Made by a program: the position numbers and the translations under genes | From: Sorangium cellulosum So0157-2 | GTDB taxonomy: Bacteria > Myxococcota_A > Polyangia > Polyangiales > Polyangiaceae | Length of the DNA: 64,000 nt | Reading direction: 5' to 3' | Assembly (NCBI RefSeq): GCF_000418325.1 | Contig: NC_021658.1 | Coordinates: 12,690,501-12,754,500, forward strand | Shown: piece by piece, positions 20,401 through 27,780 of the stretch | Layout of the letters: each line of letters begins with the position of its first letter | Position numbering within the stretch: the first letter of the stretch is position 1 | Notes under the pieces: generated by a model | What the model was told of the DNA's origin: nothing | Database searches by the model: none | What the model saw: the letters and a program-made list of their open reading frames with translations, nothing else

Positions 20401-23400
20401 TCGGTCGCGATCCACGGCGAGCGGCGCGCCCCCGGCCTCCACCGCTGCACGGGCATCGCCACATACGGCTGCTGCTGGATCAGCGCCACCGGAATCGGTG
20501 CGTCCTCGGCCGTGTCGCTGTCCAGCGTGCAGCCGGCGCGGCCGTTCGGCTGGATCGCGCACTGCACCGGCCCGCAGCGCCGCTCGCCCGTCTGCCGATC
20601 GGCCCGGCAGTAGGTCCGGTAGTCGACCGTCGGCGTCCACGAGACGCGCGCCGGGTCGTCCGGCACGTCCGACTTCACCCGGAACCACAGCCGATCGCCC
20701 TCCTTCACCCACACCAGGCCGTTCTCGTCGCCGTGAATGCGTCCCGCGAGCGCCAGCACCCCTGCGTCCGCGCTCACCACCTCCTCATCCATCGCGCTGT
20801 GGAACGTGCCCTCGCTCTCCCGCGCGATCGACATCCTCAGCTGATCGCTCGTCGACTCTTTCACCAGATCGCCGGTGATGCTCACGAAGCCGTCCGACGA
20901 CGCGACCCACGGCACCTCGGGCCGCCCCCCGAGGCGATGGTCCTGCGCGTACTCGAATCGATGGATGGGCCGGCCGTCCGGCCCGACCTGCCCGAGCAGC
21001 TCCTCGCTGACCTCGTAGGTGATCGTCGGGCTCCACGACAGAAGGTCGGACGCCGTGTTCACCACCCGCTCCGGGTCGATCTCGGGCGCCGCGCTCACCC
21101 GGAAGTAGAGCCGATCGCCCGCGAGCACGTGAATCGAGAGCGGCGCGCCCCCGCAATCGCCCGCGCCGATCGCGCACGGCCCGAGCTCGTCCGGACCGAA
21201 CGCATGGCCGAACAGCGGCGGCAGCTCCCCGTTGCGCACGAGCTCCACGCGCAGCCCATCGCCGCCCGCCTCCTGCTTTTGCAGCACGCCTCCGATGCGC
21301 ACGTCCCCCTCGAACGGCGCGATCCACCGCAGCATCGGGTCGGCCGGAAAGAAGTCGGCGCGCGACGCCAGCGCGAAGTCCGGGCGGCCCGACGGCGCGC
21401 TGCCGTCGACGGCCCCCCAGTCCTTCGCGCCCAGGAACCCGCCGCGCCGATCGTTGAGCGCGACCTGGAGCTGGCCGAGGCCCCCGACCGACACGAGATC
21501 GGGGAACCCGTCGCCGTTGAGATCCGAGACGACTCGCTCGTCTTCCGCCCGGCTGCGCGTGTACGCCGCCGACGCGCTGAGCGCATCGCCCACGTTGATG
21601 CCCGCGTGAACGCTCCACCCCGAGGTGTCCGTCAGCCCGAGATCCCCCGGGGAGAGCCCGCCGAGGTGGAACGGATCGAGGTGATTGTGGTCGGGAAGGC
21701 GCAGCAGGTTGCGCAGCGCGTCCCCGCCGTCGCCGGCGAAGTCGGGCAATCCGTCGCCGTTCAGGTCGAGCAGGCTGGCGCGCGTCGTCTGGTCGCCGCT
21801 GTACCCGCCGCCGCCCACGCTGACGATGCCGAGCAGCCCCACCGACACGCTGCCGCCGAAGGTCGAGTCCTCCGTGCGCGACAGGCCTTTCTGAGACCAC
21901 GCCTGTCCCCACGTCTCGGCCTCGGCCGCGAACGCCCCGGGCTGCCCGGACGCGGTGCGCGGCGCGGTGAAGTACTCGAACGTGTGCCGATAGAGCTCCT
22001 CGCTCGTGAGCGTCCCCTCGTCGTCGCGGCTCCCCTTGCCGGAGACGGCGATCGCCTGGAGCAAGCTCTTGCCGAAATCCCCTTCGGCGTACTCGAGCGC
22101 GTAGCTGCGGATGATCGTCTCGCCGAACCGCACGTCCACGCGCCGGAGCCGCTCGCTGGTCTGCTCCAGGAAGCCCGGCCTGCCGTTCAGCGTCACGTCC
22201 TTCCGGCCGCCCTCCGAGATGAAGTCGATGGCATACGCCGCCTCGACGCCCTGCGACGTGTTGGCCGTGTACTCGATGCGCTCGGGGTGCACCTCGATGT
22301 GCGGCGCCGGGCCCGAGGGCTCGACCCGATGCGCATACTGGAAGAACATCTGGTTGCCGAACGGGTCGCGGACCTCCTCCAGGTACCAGCGGAACACGTT
22401 GCTCGGCCGGTCCGGATCCGGCTCGGCGAGCCGCGCGTCTTCGCTGCGGCCGTACACATACGTCATCCCGTCCTTGTCCGTGACCTCCCAGTGATAGCTG
22501 TCCGGTCCGGTCCCGTGGCGCAGGATCCGCGCAAAGCGCCCCTCCACCCGCTGCCGGTAGACCTGCGGCTCGACCGACACGTCGCCAGTCCGCACGAGCT
22601 CGCTGCCGTCGAGCGCATAGCGCTCCTCGCCCGTCGCGTACGTCGGCACGCCGAAGCGCGTGTCGATCTCCACCCGCGACAGCCGCAGATCCCAGCCCAC
22701 GCCGAGCCACCCGTTGCGGTGCTCGCTGTCGTAACCGATGGCGAGCGACGGCTGGATTCCGTTGCGCCCCGGCGGGACCATGATCGGGTGGCTCAGCTGC
22801 GCCGCGCCGCTCGAAGTCGCTTCCGGCGGCGCGACCAGCGTCACGCCCGCGACCGGGCTGCCGAGCGCGAGCCCCTTGATGCTGCTCGGATCGAACGCGC
22901 GTGCCCCCGGCGCGTCGGGCATCGCCAGCGTCGCGTTGATGAAATCGGTGAAGTGATCGGTCAGGCTCGCCAGCTTCCCCTTCGCGGCCTCACCCTCCCG
23001 CTCGACGCGCTGCCAGGTGCCGAGCACCTCGTCGAAATAGAAGCCCGTCACGTGCTGCGCCGTCATCCCCGGAGGAATCGCGTGCTCGTCAACCGGCAGC
23101 GTCAGCCGCACCGGCTTCTTGAACCTGAGCCCGTGCGGCCCGAAGCGATACGCCCTCCCCCCGGGCGTGACGTTGATCATCGCGCGCCCCATCGGCCGCA
23201 CCTCACCCGCCGGCAGCGGCCGGATCGTGATCCGCACCGGCTCGTCCACCGCGCCCTGCGGGATCTCCAGGACAGCCCCCTCGAACGCCACCACCCGGGC
23301 CTGGTCGGGGAGCACCATTTCTCCATGGGGCGCCCCCACGTCCTCGATCAGCGGCGCGTCGAGACGAGGCCCCAAGAGCAGCCCCCCTGCGCCGTCGCTC

Positions 23401-23570
23401 GGCAGCCGCAATGGAATCGCCGAGAGCGCCACCCCGCCGCCCGGAGGCGATAAGGGCAAGAGCCGCGGCTCCGGCGGCCCGGCCAGCGCGAGGCCCTCGT
23501 GCCCCCACCCGAGCAAGAGCACCACGGCACAAAATACCACGAGACGATACGACCAGCCCGCGTGTCGCAT
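14451..23570 (-). CDS. Exported SpvB/TcdB-Rhs polymorphic toxin with C-terminal deaminase-like domain
   Basis: This is a 3,039-residue toxin delivery protein. The start at 23570 follows GGGATCTCGA and opens a signal peptide ('RLVVFCAVVLLLGWGHEGLALA'). Next come a ZU5-like region ('GAVDEPVRITIRPL'), an SpvB-like domain ('IKGLALGSPVAGVTLV...IMVPPGRNGIQPSLAIGYDS') and FG-GAP/TcdB-like repeats ('DLNGDGLPDFAGDGG', many copies). YD/Rhs repeats and the Rhs core ('LGVWLSPDPILDQYMRG...VYVDPDGRS') follow. The final ~85 residues hold 'TGCSGGDRCAEDRVVEAL' and 'VCDRCEGRYG', the CAE plus CxxC zinc-site pattern of cytidine-deaminase-fold toxins. The signal peptide implies Sec export rather than type VI loading. 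An immunity gene follows directly. A longer frame to 23630 is less likely. Confidence 0.92.
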   Translation of the reverse strand: MRHAGWSYRLVVFCAVVLLLGWGHEGLALAGPPEPRLLPLSPPGGGVALSAIPLRLPSDGAGGLLLGPRLDAPLIEDVGAPHGEMVLPDQARVVAFEGAVLEIPQGAVDEPVRITIRPLPAGEVRPMGRAMINVTPGGRAYRFGPHGLRFKKPVRLTLPVDEHAIPPGMTAQHVTGFYFDEVLGTWQRVEREGEAAKGKLASLTDHFTDFINATLAMPDAPGARAFDPSSIKGLALGSPVAGVTLVAPPEATSSGAAQLSHPIMVPPGRNGIQPSLAIGYDSEHRNGWLGVGWDLRLSRVEIDTRFGVPTYATGEERYALDGSELVRTGDVSVEPQVYRQRVEGRFARILRHGTGPDSYHWEVTDKDGMTYVYGRSEDARLAEPDPDRPSNVFRWYLEEVRDPFGNQMFFQYAHRVEPSGPAPHIEVHPERIEYTANTSQGVEAAYAIDFISEGGRKDVTLNGRPGFLEQTSERLRRVDVRFGETIIRSYALEYAEGDFGKSLLQAIAVSGKGSRDDEGTLTSEELYRHTFEYFTAPRTASGQPGAFAAEAETWGQAWSQKGLSRTEDSTFGGSVSVGLLGIVSVGGGGYSGDQTTRASLLDLNGDGLPDFAGDGGDALRNLLRLPDHNHLDPFHLGGLSPGDLGLTDTSGWSVHAGINVGDALSASAAYTRSRAEDERVVSDLNGDGFPDLVSVGGLGQLQVALNDRRGGFLGAKDWGAVDGSAPSGRPDFALASRADFFPADPMLRWIAPFEGDVRIGGVLQKQEAGGDGLRVELVRNGELPPLFGHAFGPDELGPCAIGAGDCGGAPLSIHVLAGDRLYFRVSAAPEIDPERVVNTASDLLSWSPTITYEVSEELLGQVGPDGRPIHRFEYAQDHRLGGRPEVPWVASSDGFVSITGDLVKESTSDQLRMSIARESEGTFHSAMDEEVVSADAGVLALAGRIHGDENGLVWVKEGDRLWFRVKSDVPDDPARVSWTPTVDYRTYCRADRQTGERRCGPVQCAIQPNGRAGCTLDSDTAEDAPIPVALIQQQPYVAMPVQRWRPGARRSPWIATETGTVRLEGTVVVPGNTSLTLLVQGVHRLLHKQLYVPASSAGSAVTMAVDLQVQAGEPIYVTLFQSNAADSNGAIIGASIDGAPVWFTVLVPDPASEALVDGAPQDPTAGGFHGWSTGFMNGDRAFSEADILFPTRDPDRGFTLAVPLSLEDGAPIWGAAASEAFVGGDRVLPSVVGRLSGQRHRGSVRYAETWNAELTAGAGPVGGGYSFGSTTTDLELIDLNGDRYPDRVTREGAVLNTGKGFGPSASFSLPEALRRVEHRTVRLSGDLASLTFSAGDEEEQTLNKTDSRGRSQGYLRTSFSAGTSYGLSAAHVEMLDINGDGLVDQVTQNPESGEMTVALNLGYRFTAPVPWQRDGFSKGSFDAGELNGALGEVLGFFSDAAGVEAVRLEDTGAQSVGFGASAGGSSGGVSASVGAGIGYTRTTARTIVDFVDMNGDGLPDKVMKDPGETSFRVQLNLGDRFAAEEQWPAGAWGVNIDPQEYTFMGGGDAVGFRRSESLDGSVSLQVCYFVCIGGSVYYSEGSGGSQLGFEDIDGDGLADHVLKRDGDSAVRARRNVIGKANLLWRVHRPLGGSVELDYRREGNLVVPREVAANAPVDESGLPADDASTEIDDRTAVVDMPSSQWVLSDVVARDGVEGVSGAHGVHTYWTQIGTSGDGVYHRDERLDLGYRRVTTRTLGQDEDGVSAMSVEEVDYRNEDIYRRGLAARSTLRDGEGMLYTVEEIEHLAPDLAQIAANGWFFPRETERRSAFYEGTTDDPAAVHKHTWETRFYDEDGNLTDVVSYGEEGIAADDVRHHIDYERDDAPYLVKPRLVRTTDADEHVLRERTATYAPATGALETLTNVISGGKRPDGSPYAGDLATWRFEHDALGNLVTFTDPASYKLTYGYDALTQSYRTCVTDSFGYRSISVPNYAFGTVAQETDVNGHTMVHRYDDFGRLIGVWGPNDLTEPQALPVGCTPSKIWSEEDLDGEGEPAVGFEYALQPDQSTAPPAWAKTSHKDAEHPGDPIVTVTFADGLGRVIQTKKDLERDTGTGAEVGMTVSGAVAFDALGRVVEQGQPVFSVEPDTTFVAVEMVRATHFQHDVLSRTRRVEVPDPKAEATGGHARTLIEYDVVQFDGRLLFQETVIDANGKSRSSYRDVGGRTAAVEEWNTVDGAPRQIVTRYEHNPLGELLRVTDARNNATTATYDSVGRMVELVSPDAGRTEWRYDLAGNLRAKQTAELGLRGQLIRYEYDHNRLKKIDYPVTQDVVYTYGAADEAGDAKGNRAGRLKQETSAAGTRSYGYDRFGNVAELVAEFPRLREPHRGPYQATLSYVFDSLGRMQEIHFPGSGEEIVRYGYDRGGLLVSAIGENQKVNPQHPDEPMTTEYLRHIGYDAFGQRVRIVAGVETKYRYNESTRRLSEVDADHRTPQMQQMGRPPRAFQRLRYDHDLVGNVLALDNAAPFDESLGGAVMVATTQQRFAYDDLNQLTAASGTYQERGHEQQRYTLDITYDVLGNVKKKGQEVARYVPNGPGQWRFEQPIRERTYRNEYRYTGPRPHAATQVDEFVPAESQPRLRELFHDANGNHKEWKYRGSPQRVLSWDEDNRLVSVRENGQELSRALYDGAGERRVHLHRVAGEEETAYVDQHLVVRNGVTATKHIFAGETRIASKIDADWFQEPPVLYYHPDHLGSTQYVTDQDQQLSQHVEYLPSGELWTDQTDSRFQNRQPYLFNGKELDLSTGLYHYGARSYEPRLGVWLSPDPILDQYMRGAPNGGVSEPVNLALYSYARNNPVVYVDPDGRSWLTKALKVGRKLLKGADAADAFADNIQDAKTIIDPNASLTDKLIAGASLASELLPVSASDLKDVKRAIDGADAVRDAAKNVEKADDRLDAARAARDARAAELGPLRSPKRPATVTGGYHTETGKVATGCSGGDRCAEDRVVEALGGDPSKVKFTEAVRPRRGGPPFDEVDVCDRCEGRYGRDPFPEGTQFKSDKRK
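14454..14720 (-). other. Deaminase-like toxin domain of the giant Rhs protein
   Basis: This is the C-terminal ~85 residues after the core. A His in 'GGYHTETGKVATGC' precedes the Cys-Ala-Glu triad at about 14631-14639 and the CDRC pair about 36 residues later. Zn-dependent nucleic-acid and nucleotide deaminases use (H/C)AE and CxxC as metal and proton-shuttle sites. Which deaminase toxin family it joins (an XOO_2897-type is possible) cannot be settled by eye. An alternative is a structural zinc-ribbon nuclease. Confidence 0.6.
15120..16896 (-). repeat. Direct repeat copy 1 of Rhs core (partner 12088-13870)
   Basis: This part of the giant Rhs gene, from 'HNPLGELLRVTDARNN' to 'YMRGAPNGGV', is duplicated at 12088-13870 in the same orientation with only scattered substitutions and a 6-bp indel. 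Everything between the two copies (deaminase tip and first immunity gene) would be lost by recombination between them. Confidence 0.95.
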
Positions 23571-23821
23571 TCGAGATCCCCCGACGCAAGGTCCGTTGGT
23601 TGGCGCACAGGGATCCCCGGCAGAACGCACCGTGTCAATGCGCTCTTCACGAAAGCAATGAATCGACGCCCCCGTCTTCGCCGGTCCCCAGCCGCCTCTT
23701 CATGAAAGCTACACACGAGCATCATCGCAGCAGCATTCGGACGCCCGGCCGCGCTGAACGCCGTTGACAGCTCCTCCCCATGAGCGACCATCGCCCGTTA
23801 CGCTCAACCAGGAGGGAGTCC
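23571..23821. other. Divergent intergenic region between Rhs and hypothetical gene
   Basis: The 251-bp gap separates the divergently transcribed giant Rhs gene and the 23822 gene and must hold both promoters. It is less GC-rich than the surroundings in places, but I could not assign -35/-10 boxes with confidence. A strong AGGAGG site precedes the rightward gene. Confidence 0.4.
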
Positions 23822-24682
23822 ATGCCCCTGAAACGCACCGTCAAGAATACGTCCAAGCCCACCTCACCCAAGGCCAGCTCATCCGGCAAGACGCCCGGCT
23901 CCAGGACGAAGCGCCCTGCCGCACAACCCCATGATCCGACCAGCGATGAGGCGCTCCTCGCCCTGGCCCCGACCTACGCGGCCGGCCCCGACATGCCGGT
24001 GAGCGTCGCGGAGCGCGAGCTCACCTCGCTCGCGCGCCTCGCGCACGCGCACGCGGCGCGGCTCGCCAGGATCGGGATCACCCCCGACAAGGTGGCTCTC
24101 CTCGCCCGCTTCGCCCGGCGCCTCGGCGCGCTCGAGAAGGCCTGGCAGAAGGCGCGCGGCGCCGTCCAGCTCACGTCGGCGCAGCGCAGGCTCCGCGACG
24201 AGGCCGAGGCGCTCGACGCGAAGCTCGTGGCCGGCGGCCGCTGGGGCTGCCGCAACGACCCCGCCGCCCAGGCCGAGCTCTCGCGCATCGCCGACGGCTC
24301 CGGCCTCGCCGACACGATCCAGGACCTGCGCGATCTCGTCGACTTCTGGTCCGACCACGAGAGCGCGCTCGGCGTGACCGACATCACGAGGAAGGACCTC
24401 GAGCGGGCCAGGGCGCTCGCCGATGCGCTCGAGGACGCCGCGGCCAACGAGGCCTCCGACGCGAGCGCCGCCCACGCGCTCGAGCTCCGCAACCGCGCGT
24501 TCTGGGCCGCCGACGAGCTCGCCAAGGAAATCCGCGAGGGCGGCCGCTATGCCTTTCGCGATCAGCCGAAGCTCGCGGCCAGGTTCGTGTCGCGGCACCG
24601 GGCAACCCTGAACCGGCGCTCGCGCCTCAAGGCCAAGAAAGCCGAAACGGACGCGCTCTCGGAGCAGACAGCCGGCATCTGA
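23822..24682 (+). CDS. Hypothetical Lys/Ala-rich helical protein
   Basis: The 286-residue protein begins MPLKRTVKNTSK after a clear AGGAGG site. The N-terminal ~40 residues are basic and disordered (Ser/Lys/Pro). The rest is long amphipathic helices rich in Ala, Arg and Glu ('TSLARLAHAHAARLARIGITPDKVALLARFARRL'), ending in a basic tail ('RHRATLNRRSRLKAKK'). No catalytic motif, signal peptide or membrane span is seen. The basic ends could bind nucleic acid, but no family is recognised. It stands alone between the Rhs promoter region and the minisatellite. Confidence 0.75.
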   Translation: MPLKRTVKNTSKPTSPKASSSGKTPGSRTKRPAAQPHDPTSDEALLALAPTYAAGPDMPVSVAERELTSLARLAHAHAARLARIGITPDKVALLARFARRLGALEKAWQKARGAVQLTSAQRRLRDEAEALDAKLVAGGRWGCRNDPAAQAELSRIADGSGLADTIQDLRDLVDFWSDHESALGVTDITRKDLERARALADALEDAAANEASDASAAHALELRNRAFWAADELAKEIREGGRYAFRDQPKLAARFVSRHRATLNRRSRLKAKKAETDALSEQTAGI

Positions 24683-25126
24683 GCATTCCTTGTGCGGCCG
24701 TACCGCGCGTCTGGCATCGTATCGCGCCCGCCCCCGCCCCTATCGCGTCCGCCCTCGCCCCTATCGCGTCCGCCCTCGCCCCTATCGCGTCCGCCCTCGC
24801 CCCTATCGCGTCCGCCCTCGCCCCTATCGCGTCCGCCCTCGCCCCTATCGCTCTCGCCCCCACCCCTGTCGCTCCCGCACCCGACCCTATCGCTCTCGCC
24901 CTTCCCCGCTCTCTTCTTGTCAGGCGCTCGTTCTTCCTCTTCGCCTTCGCCGGTCTCCTCTCTCCCAGCGGGGCCCACGCGTCGAGCCCGCACGGATGCC
25001 GCTTCGCCCCCGACGCGCGCCTCCGTCGCGCGCGTTTCGCGCGCGTTCCCCGCGCCGAGGCGAGCCTTGCGCGGCGGCGTCCCCTGCGCTTTGATGACCG
25101 CCGGTCCCCTCCGAGGTGAAGTGTAC
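24683..25126. other. Non-coding region upstream of pheA with minisatellite
   Basis: This 444-bp stretch holds a 21-bp tandem repeat (24726-24893) and then an Arg-codon-rich spacer without a convincing gene. The open frame running through it from 24692 into pheA arises from the repeat length being a multiple of three. The real pheA start is at 25127. Confidence 0.7.
24726..24893. repeat. 21-bp minisatellite, five perfect and three degenerate copies
   Basis: Five perfect consecutive 21-bp units (24747-24851; each begins GTCCGCCCTCG and ends CCCTATCGC) are flanked by one degenerate unit on the left and two on the right. On the minus strand each unit contributes GGGG and GGG runs separated by 3 bases, so adjacent units could form a G-quadruplex. 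There are no unique spacers, so it is not a CRISPR array. Confidence 0.95.
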
Positions 25127-26206
25127 ATGACGACCCTGGGCGAGCTCCGCGTGCGCATCGACAGCATCGACGATCGGATCCTCGAGCTCCTCGCCGAGCG
25201 GGCCGAGGTGGCCCTCGAGGTCGCGCACGCGAAGCGCGCCGCCAACGCCACGCAGTTCCACGACCCGGAGCGCGAGCGGCGCGTGCTCGACCGCCTCCAG
25301 ACGAAGGGCGCCGGCCGCTTCCCGCGCGAAGCCATCCGGGTCGTCTTCCGGGAGGTGATGAGCGCCTGTCTGTCGCTCGAGGAGCCCATGAAGGTCGCCT
25401 TTCCCGGGACCGAGGGCGCCTTCGCCGAGGTCGCCGCGCGCCACCTCTTCGGGCTGGCGGCGCGCTACCGGGAGACGGGCACGATCGAGGGCGTCTTCGA
25501 CGCCGTGCGCGCGGGCGAGGCGGCCTGCGGCGTCGTCCCCATCGAGAGCTCGTCGGACGGCTCGGTGACCCTGACCGCGGACGCCCTCATCGAGAGCGAC
25601 CTCCAGATCCGGCAGGAGCTCGTGCTCGACGTGGCGTATTGCCTGTTCAGCAAGGCGGAGGGGCTGAGCGGCATCACCCGCGTCCACGGGCACTCGCACG
25701 CGCTCTCGCAGTGCCGGCTCTGGCTCGCCAAGCACCTCCCCGGCGCGCAGATCGTCCAGACCGCCTCGGTCGCCGCGGCGGCGCACGAGGTCCTCGGCGA
25801 TCCGGCCGCGGCGGTGGTCGGCAACCGCGGCGCGGGCGAGCTCTACGGGCTGCCGCTCCTCCGCGAGCGCATCCACGACCGCCCCGAGAACGCGACCCGC
25901 TTCATCGTCATCGCCCGGGCCGACGCGCCGCCCACGGCCGCCGACAAGACATCGATCGTCTTCTCCGTGCAGGAGGAGCCCGGCGCGCTCCGCCGGGTGC
26001 TCGCCATCTTCGACGACGCCGCCATCAACCTGACGAGGATCGAGTCGCGCCCGAGCCGGCAAAAGCACTGGGACTACGTCTTCCTCGTCGACCTGGAGGG
26101 CCACCGGAGCGATCCGCGCGTCGCCGAGGCGATCGAGCGGCTGCGCGCCCGCTGCGAGATGGTGAAGGTGCTCGGGAGCTACCCGCGGTCGGCCAGCGCG
26201 CGCTGA
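25127..26206 (+). CDS. pheA: Chorismate mutase / prephenate dehydratase (P-protein)
   Basis: The 359-residue bifunctional enzyme of phenylalanine biosynthesis converts chorismate to prephenate to phenylpyruvate in the cytosol. Residues 1-85 are an AroQ-type chorismate mutase ('LGELRVRIDSIDDRILELLAERAEVALEVAHAKR'). Residues about 88-270 are prephenate dehydratase ('KVAFPGTEGAFAEVAARHLF', 'CGVVPIESSSDGSV', and 'ENATRFIVIA', which keeps the TRF motif). Residues about 285-355 are the ACT regulatory domain ('FSVQEEPGALRRVLAIFDDAAINLTRIESRPSRQKHWDYVFLVDLEGH') for phenylalanine feedback. The start is the ATG preceded by GAGG at 25113. The longer upstream frame is a minisatellite artefact. Confidence 0.96.
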   Translation: MTTLGELRVRIDSIDDRILELLAERAEVALEVAHAKRAANATQFHDPERERRVLDRLQTKGAGRFPREAIRVVFREVMSACLSLEEPMKVAFPGTEGAFAEVAARHLFGLAARYRETGTIEGVFDAVRAGEAACGVVPIESSSDGSVTLTADALIESDLQIRQELVLDVAYCLFSKAEGLSGITRVHGHSHALSQCRLWLAKHLPGAQIVQTASVAAAAHEVLGDPAAAVVGNRGAGELYGLPLLRERIHDRPENATRFIVIARADAPPTAADKTSIVFSVQEEPGALRRVLAIFDDAAINLTRIESRPSRQKHWDYVFLVDLEGHRSDPRVAEAIERLRARCEMVKVLGSYPRSASAR

Positions 26207-26313
26207 GGCCGCCAGCGCGACTCGCCGCCCCGCGGTGATCGCACGAACTCCGCGGTTCGGGGCGGCCGCCGGGGATGGTGCCCCGGAGGGAAGGATGGTA
26301 ATTTCCGCAGCCC

Positions 26314-27705
26314 GTGCCGGCTGCGTCGCTCGCGCTCGCCCTCCGCGCTGCCCGAACGGCGGCCAGCGCGGTGGCCTGCACGCTCCTCGCCCTCCCGGCC
26401 GCCGCCGAGGCGCCCAGCGCCGCACGCGAGCCGCCCAGCGCCGCACGCGAGCCGCCCAGCGCCGCCCGCGAGCCGCCCAGCGCCGCCCGCGCGCCGGTGC
26501 TCGTCCTCGCGACCTTCCCCGGCGCCGGCCGCATCGACGAGCGGGCCATCGACCTCGTCGCAGCCCATGTCCGCCCCCTCGGCGTCCGCCTCCAGGTCGT
26601 CCGTGCCGGCGCGCCGAGGCGCGCGCTGCACACCCTCCTCCCCGACGCCCGCGCCCTCGCCGACGCGTGGGACGCGCGGGGCGTGCTCTGGATCGACGCC
26701 GGCTCGAGCGACGAGCTGGCCTTGTACGCGGTCGAGCGCGGCGGCGATCAGGTCTACGGCCGCCGCATCCCGGTCCCGCCCGGACAGACCACCGCGGCGC
26801 TCGAGTCGCTCGCCAACATCGCCGGCGCGGTCGCCGAGGAGCTCCGCGAAGGGCGCATCGCCGGCCTGGCCGAGGTGGATGTCGCCGCGGCCACGGCCCC
26901 GCCGGCGGCTCCCCCCGAGCCCGCCGCCGCCCCCGCGCCCGCGGCTTCCCCTGCGGCGGCCGCAGACGCGGCGCCGCGCCCGCCGCCGCCCGCGGTCGAG
27001 CGAGGCGCCCGCCCCGAGGCGCCCCCGCTGCCCACGCTGGCCGTGCAGGTCGGCTACGCCGGCGCGAACTTCAGCGGCGAGGTGCCCTGGCAGAGCGCCG
27101 CCGCGCTCCGCGCCTCGTGGGCGCCGGTCGATCAGGCCGTCCTCGGCCTGGGGTACGATCTGGTCCCTCCGGTCACGCTCGGCGACGACTGGTCCTCGTT
27201 CGAGCTCGTGCGTCACCCCGTGAGCGCGACCGGACAGCTCCGGCTCCGGCTCCCGCGCGGCTTCGACCTGCAGCTCGGCGCGCGCGCCAGCGTCGACATC
27301 GTCGAGCGCATCCCCCAGCCTCCCGCGCAGCCCACCGCGTCGTCGCCGCCCGCATGGCCGCTGCCGGCCCGGCCGCCGCCGCGGGGCGAGCCGCTGCCGC
27401 CGCCGGGCTTCCCTCCCCCCTGGCGGTGGCCGCGGATGATGCCGCGGCAGCTGCCCCCGCCCGAGGCCCGGACCGACGTGATCGTCAGCGCCGCGCCGGT
27501 CGCGGAGCTCGGGTACGCGCTCACCGGGTGGCTTCGCCTCAAGGCGATGCTGGGCGTGGACGTCCTCCTGTCGCAGCCGGACGCCGCGGTGCACCCGGCC
27601 CTCGCGCTCCAGCCCGACCCGGTGCGGTTCCTCGCCGGCCTCGGGCTGGAGCTTGGCCTGTCCTTGCCGGCTTCCCCGGCGGCGGAGGGCGCGGTCCGGC
27701 GATGA
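26314..27705 (+). CDS. Hypothetical secreted or outer-membrane protein with REPPSAA repeats
   Basis: The 463-residue product has an Ala-rich signal-like N-terminus ('ALALRAARTAASAVACTLLALPAAAEA') followed by four copies of REPPSAA encoded by a 21-bp repeat at 26413-26494. The first half (about 55-190) looks like a soluble domain ('VLVLATFPGAGRIDERAIDLVAAHV'). A Pro/Ala linker (about 195-240) leads to a beta-strand-rich C-terminus ('LAVQVGYAGANFSGEVPW', 'LGYALTGWLRLKAMLGVDVLL') resembling an outer-membrane barrel. The GTG is the first possible start after an in-frame stop; a GGAGGGAAGG site 20 bp upstream is poorly placed. No family is recognised. Confidence 0.65.
   Translation: MPAASLALALRAARTAASAVACTLLALPAAAEAPSAAREPPSAAREPPSAAREPPSAARAPVLVLATFPGAGRIDERAIDLVAAHVRPLGVRLQVVRAGAPRRALHTLLPDARALADAWDARGVLWIDAGSSDELALYAVERGGDQVYGRRIPVPPGQTTAALESLANIAGAVAEELREGRIAGLAEVDVAAATAPPAAPPEPAAAPAPAASPAAAADAAPRPPPPAVERGARPEAPPLPTLAVQVGYAGANFSGEVPWQSAAALRASWAPVDQAVLGLGYDLVPPVTLGDDWSSFELVRHPVSATGQLRLRLPRGFDLQLGARASVDIVERIPQPPAQPTASSPPAWPLPARPPPRGEPLPPPGFPPPWRWPRMMPRQLPPPEARTDVIVSAAPVAELGYALTGWLRLKAMLGVDVLLSQPDAAVHPALALQPDPVRFLAGLGLELGLSLPASPAAEGAVRR
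26413..26494 (+). repeat. Four in-frame 21-bp repeats encoding REPPSAA
   Basis: Four tandem 21-bp units, each starting CCCAGCGCCGC, encode REPPSAA-like heptapeptides just after the signal sequence of the 26314 gene. Copy number is likely variable by slippage without shifting the frame. Confidence 0.9.
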
Positions 27706-27740
27706 CCGCCCGCGCCGCGTGACCCGGCCCGGAAAGAAAA

Positions 27741-27780
27741 TTGACCCGGGTTGGGCCGGGCGCAGCACCAGGTCGGGGCG
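27741..27780 (+). promoter_or_regulatory. Putative ECF-type promoter of sigma-factor operon
   Basis: TTGACCC (27741-27747) preceded by an A-rich tract, 18 bp, CACCAGGTC (27766-27774), 6 bp, then the ATG at 27781. Exactly the same elements and spacings occur before the lipoprotein gene at 29635. A GTC-ending -10 box is usual for ECF sigma factors. A start 6-7 bp downstream would coincide with the ATG, giving a leaderless message. Confidence 0.6.

Noticed and set aside
15216..23453. A 2,745-codon open frame on the plus strand antisense to the giant Rhs gene
   Set aside because: Its translation is low-complexity Arg/Pro/His/Val with no domains. It mirrors the Rhs codons, a routine effect of very high third-position GC.
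24726..24893. Tandem repeat as a possible CRISPR array
   Set aside because: Units are directly adjacent 21-mers without variable spacers or palindromic repeats, and no cas genes are nearby.
24692..25126. N-terminal extension of PheA through the minisatellite
   Set aside because: The extra 145 codons are repeats of Arg/Pro/Ser. A proper ribosome-binding site and the AroQ domain start are at 25127.
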